A DNA stretch of 64,000 bases from Acidobacteriota bacterium. GTDB taxonomy: Bacteria; Acidobacteriota; Blastocatellia; Pyrinomonadales; Pyrinomonadaceae. A program made the translations under genes and the position numbers. This document shows, piece by piece, positions 62,127 through 64,000 of the stretch; position 1 is the stretch's first letter; every line of letters starts with the position of its first letter. The stretch is taken from NCBI GenBank assembly GCA_019639155.1, contig JAHBSJ010000005.1, forward strand, positions 62,001 through 126,000, in the 5' to 3' direction. Below the pieces are notes generated by a model that had not been told where the DNA came from, ran no database searches, and saw only the letters and a program-made list of their open reading frames with translations.

Positions 62127-63224
62127 CTAATGATGCTCCCGAAGACTAAGGCGCCCCAGCAGGATCTTACAAACCGTACTTGAGACCGTTTGATCTCGAT
62201 ATTCACGCGGCGGCGACCATAGGGCCGGTTGGGCAACAGCAAGTTTCACTGCAGCAAGGATCGCCGATGGTTCAGCCCCGGATAGAATGTTGCTTCCGCA
62301 TTCAATGGTTTCAGGCCGTTCCGTAACATCGCGAACCGTGACGTTAGGAATGCCGAAGATCGCGCACTCTTCCTGCACGGTACCGCTGTCGGTAAGTACC
62401 GCGAGCGAGTTTCGTTCAAGCCAAACAAAATCAATAAACCCCATTGCCTCTATCAAGCGCACCTGATCGGGGTCGATCTTAATATCGAAGCTGCTCAGCT
62501 TTTCTGCGGTTCTGGGGTGGACAGAAACGAGGACGGGCTTACCAAGTTCTCGTGCCACATCGTGCAGGCCTCTGAAAATATTCGCAAGCCGCCGGCCGTC
62601 ATCGACATTTTCGCTGCGGTGAATGGTGGCAAGGAAATACTCATAGGGTCGTACGCTGAGTTCGCCGAGCACGCCGCTTGCCTCGATCTTTTCTTTATAA
62701 CCTTCGAGAACTTCGAAAATGGGATTTCCTGTTATGAAGACCCGATCGCGGGCTATCCCTTCCCGCACAAGGTTCTCTTTGCTCCGTTCGGTATATGGCA
62801 AAAGGATGGTCGAAGAATGGTCGATGATCCGTCTGTTGACCTCTTCGGGAACACGGTCGTCATAGCAACGGTTTCCTGCTTCCATGTGGAACACGGGTAT
62901 CCCGCGTCTTGCCGCCGCAATCGAGGAGAGGGCGCTGTTAGTATCGCCCAGTATCAGGACCCTATCAGGACGTTCGTCTTCGAGCACCTTATCTACGCGT
63001 TCCAAGATGGCGGCAGCTTGTTCGGCGAATCGGCTGGAACGAACTGCGAGACTGATATCGGGGCGTCGGATGTCAAGTTCATCGAAAAATACGTCGCTAA
63101 GATTGTGATCGAAATTCTGACCGGTATGAACAGTAATATGTTCACAATGTTGGTCCAAGACGCGCATTATGAGCGAGAGCCTTATGATCTCGGGCCTGGT
63201 CCCGAAAATGGTCATTATCTTCAT
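62127..63224 (-). CDS. UDP-N-acetylglucosamine 2-epimerase (non-hydrolysing) family
   Basis: A 365-residue WecB/FnlC-type enzyme. Start MKIMTIFGTRPEIIRLSLIM, then HTGQNFDHNLSDVFFDEL, HMEAGNRCYDDRVPEEVNRRI and HPRTAEKLSS, with TDSGTVQEECAIFGIPNVT: all typical. WecB interconverts UDP-GlcNAc and UDP-ManNAc; the FnlC/WbjD/CapG variants act at the end of UDP-L-FucNAc synthesis. With a CapE/FnlA-like gene next to it, the second role is likely. Starts 24 bases from the stop of that gene. Confidence 0.9.
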   Translation of the reverse strand: MKIMTIFGTRPEIIRLSLIMRVLDQHCEHITVHTGQNFDHNLSDVFFDELDIRRPDISLAVRSSRFAEQAAAILERVDKVLEDERPDRVLILGDTNSALSSIAAARRGIPVFHMEAGNRCYDDRVPEEVNRRIIDHSSTILLPYTERSKENLVREGIARDRVFITGNPIFEVLEGYKEKIEASGVLGELSVRPYEYFLATIHRSENVDDGRRLANIFRGLHDVARELGKPVLVSVHPRTAEKLSSFDIKIDPDQVRLIEAMGFIDFVWLERNSLAVLTDSGTVQEECAIFGIPNVTVRDVTERPETIECGSNILSGAEPSAILAAVKLAVAQPALWSPPREYRDQTVSSTVCKILLGRLSLREHH

Positions 63225-63248
63225 ACGCGATATCAGGGAAAGAGTGTC

Positions 63249-64000
63249 TTAAGCCCGGTTCAAAAATTGGCCGATCTCTGAAGTTGACGCGGAAAGCAGT
63301 TCGCGAAGTGCATCTTGATCCAGATTGTTGTCCCGGGAGGAATACTCTGCCTCAAGTGCGGGCGTAGCGCCAGCGATCCTTCGAAGCTCCGGCAGTACCG
63401 ATTGAATAACGTAGTAGTCGCCCCGGCTGACGGTTCGGAAACATTCCTCCTCGGAAACCATTATCTCATGTATCTTTTCGCCCGGACGGATCCCAGTAAA
63501 ATGGATCGGCAGATCCTTGCCGTTTAACAATACTGCGGCGACATCGGTGATCTTTGCGGATGCGACCTTGGGAACGAAGGTTTCTCCTCTGCCGTCGCTA
63601 CTAACAGCTTCAAAAACAGTATCGACAGCTCTTTCGAGGCTCAAAAGGAACCTGGTCATCTCGGGCATAGTAACTGTGACCGGGACGCCTTTCTCTATCT
63701 GTTCAAGAAAAAGCGGAATGATAGAACCGCGCGACGCAATGACGTTTCCGTAGCGGACGCAATTAAAGGCCGTGTTTTCAACATCTCGATTGGCCTCGAT
63801 AAAAATGCGTTCCTGAATTGCCTTCGTCATTCCCATGACGTTGATCGGTTTACAGGCTTTGTCGGTGGAAATACCAACTAATCTTTTGACGGAGGAACCT
63901 TTGTGGGCGACAGCGTTTACAAGATTGTGAGCTCCGTTGATATTGGTCTGTACAGCCTCAAACGGAAAATACTCGCACGAAGGCACCTGCTTCAATGCAG
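63249..64000 (-). CDS. CapD/FnlA-like UDP-GlcNAc dehydratase-epimerase (5' part outside the window)
   Basis: The visible 250 residues are the C-terminal part of a SDR-type polysaccharide biosynthesis protein, open across the right edge. ALKQVPSCEYFPFEAVQTNI, ISTDKACKPINVMGMTK with the MxxxK catalytic pair, NCVRYGNVIASRGSIIPLF and GIRPGEKIHEIMVSEEE are all diagnostic. The tail EYSSRDNNLDQDALRELL matches the FnlA/WbjB/CapE subgroup, which makes the UDP-4-keto intermediate of L-FucNAc synthesis. The true start is beyond 64000. Confidence 0.88.
   Translation of the reverse strand, partial: ALKQVPSCEYFPFEAVQTNINGAHNLVNAVAHKGSSVKRLVGISTDKACKPINVMGMTKAIQERIFIEANRDVENTAFNCVRYGNVIASRGSIIPLFLEQIEKGVPVTVTMPEMTRFLLSLERAVDTVFEAVSSDGRGETFVPKVASAKITDVAAVLLNGKDLPIHFTGIRPGEKIHEIMVSEEECFRTVSRGDYYVIQSVLPELRRIAGATPALEAEYSSRDNNLDQDALRELLSASTSEIGQFLNRA

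Overview
The window is a 64 kb piece of bacterial chromosome of moderate G+C content, almost fully coding and with no rRNA, tRNA, insertion sequence, prophage or CRISPR array that I can see. Gene content points to a Gram-negative-type bacterium of the Acidobacteriota, most likely class Blastocatellia (Pyrinomonadaceae-like). The reasons are a fused LptF-LptG permease, a DUF6677 membrane protein, HslUV, a TonB-type protein, a large PilX-like pilus protein with minor pilins, and an actinobacterial-looking FHA/PP2C/RodA/PBP block. The taxon is inferred from gene content, not from a marker tree.

Layout. (1) 56-7487, minus strand: one tight eight-gene run of an M16-like peptidase, ubiE/menG, two dipeptide-type ABC permeases, the 5-oxoprolinase subunits pxpB-pxpC-pxpA and an NRAMP-fold transporter, which reads as peptide/5-oxoproline uptake and salvage. 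(2) 7759-12604: a TonB-C protein with a zinc ribbon, facing a four-gene glgP operon. (3) 12689-16822: mtnA, an AbiEii-type nucleotidyltransferase with a small partner, two orphan genes, and a DUF3142 gene; the 16 kb region holds a helically phased GGTCA repeat array. (4) 16967-19516: ETF-ubiquinone oxidoreductase behind a perfect palindrome, then a SPOUT rRNA methyltransferase. (5) 19506-25498: FHA, penicillin-binding protein, RodA/FtsW and PP2C phosphatase, an arrangement known from actinobacterial cell-wall clusters. (6) 25661-33552: type IV pilus minor pilins (FimT, PilV, PilW, PilX-like), then a Ser/Thr kinase with an SH3 tail and a second FHA protein. (7) 33567-39924: DUF402, universal stress protein, MarR regulator with duplicated operator-like repeats, transaldolase-type aldolase, FAH hydrolase, FN3 lipoprotein, hslU and hslV. 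(8) 40003-53837: housekeeping genes recO, lptFG, ahcY, metK, a BFN-domain nuclease, miaB, dnaE, accA and ssb. (9) 53967-64000: a secreted beta-propeller, DUF465, rimI and tsaB, then a right-to-left surface-polysaccharide operon (CapE/FnlA-like, 2-epimerase, WbuB-like transferase, WecA-like transferase) that runs into an HprK-like kinase, two PqqD-domain proteins and an NTP_transf_5 protein.

The most unusual material is in region 9. Two tandem PqqD-domain proteins each carry, after the PqqD domain, a twin-arginine-like hydrophobic segment and a short tail with six conserved cysteines. The phased repeat array at 15951-16070 is the second standout. Several genes with no Shine-Dalgarno have a TANNNT hexamer 6 to 10 bases before the start codon, suggesting leaderless or nearly leaderless mRNAs.
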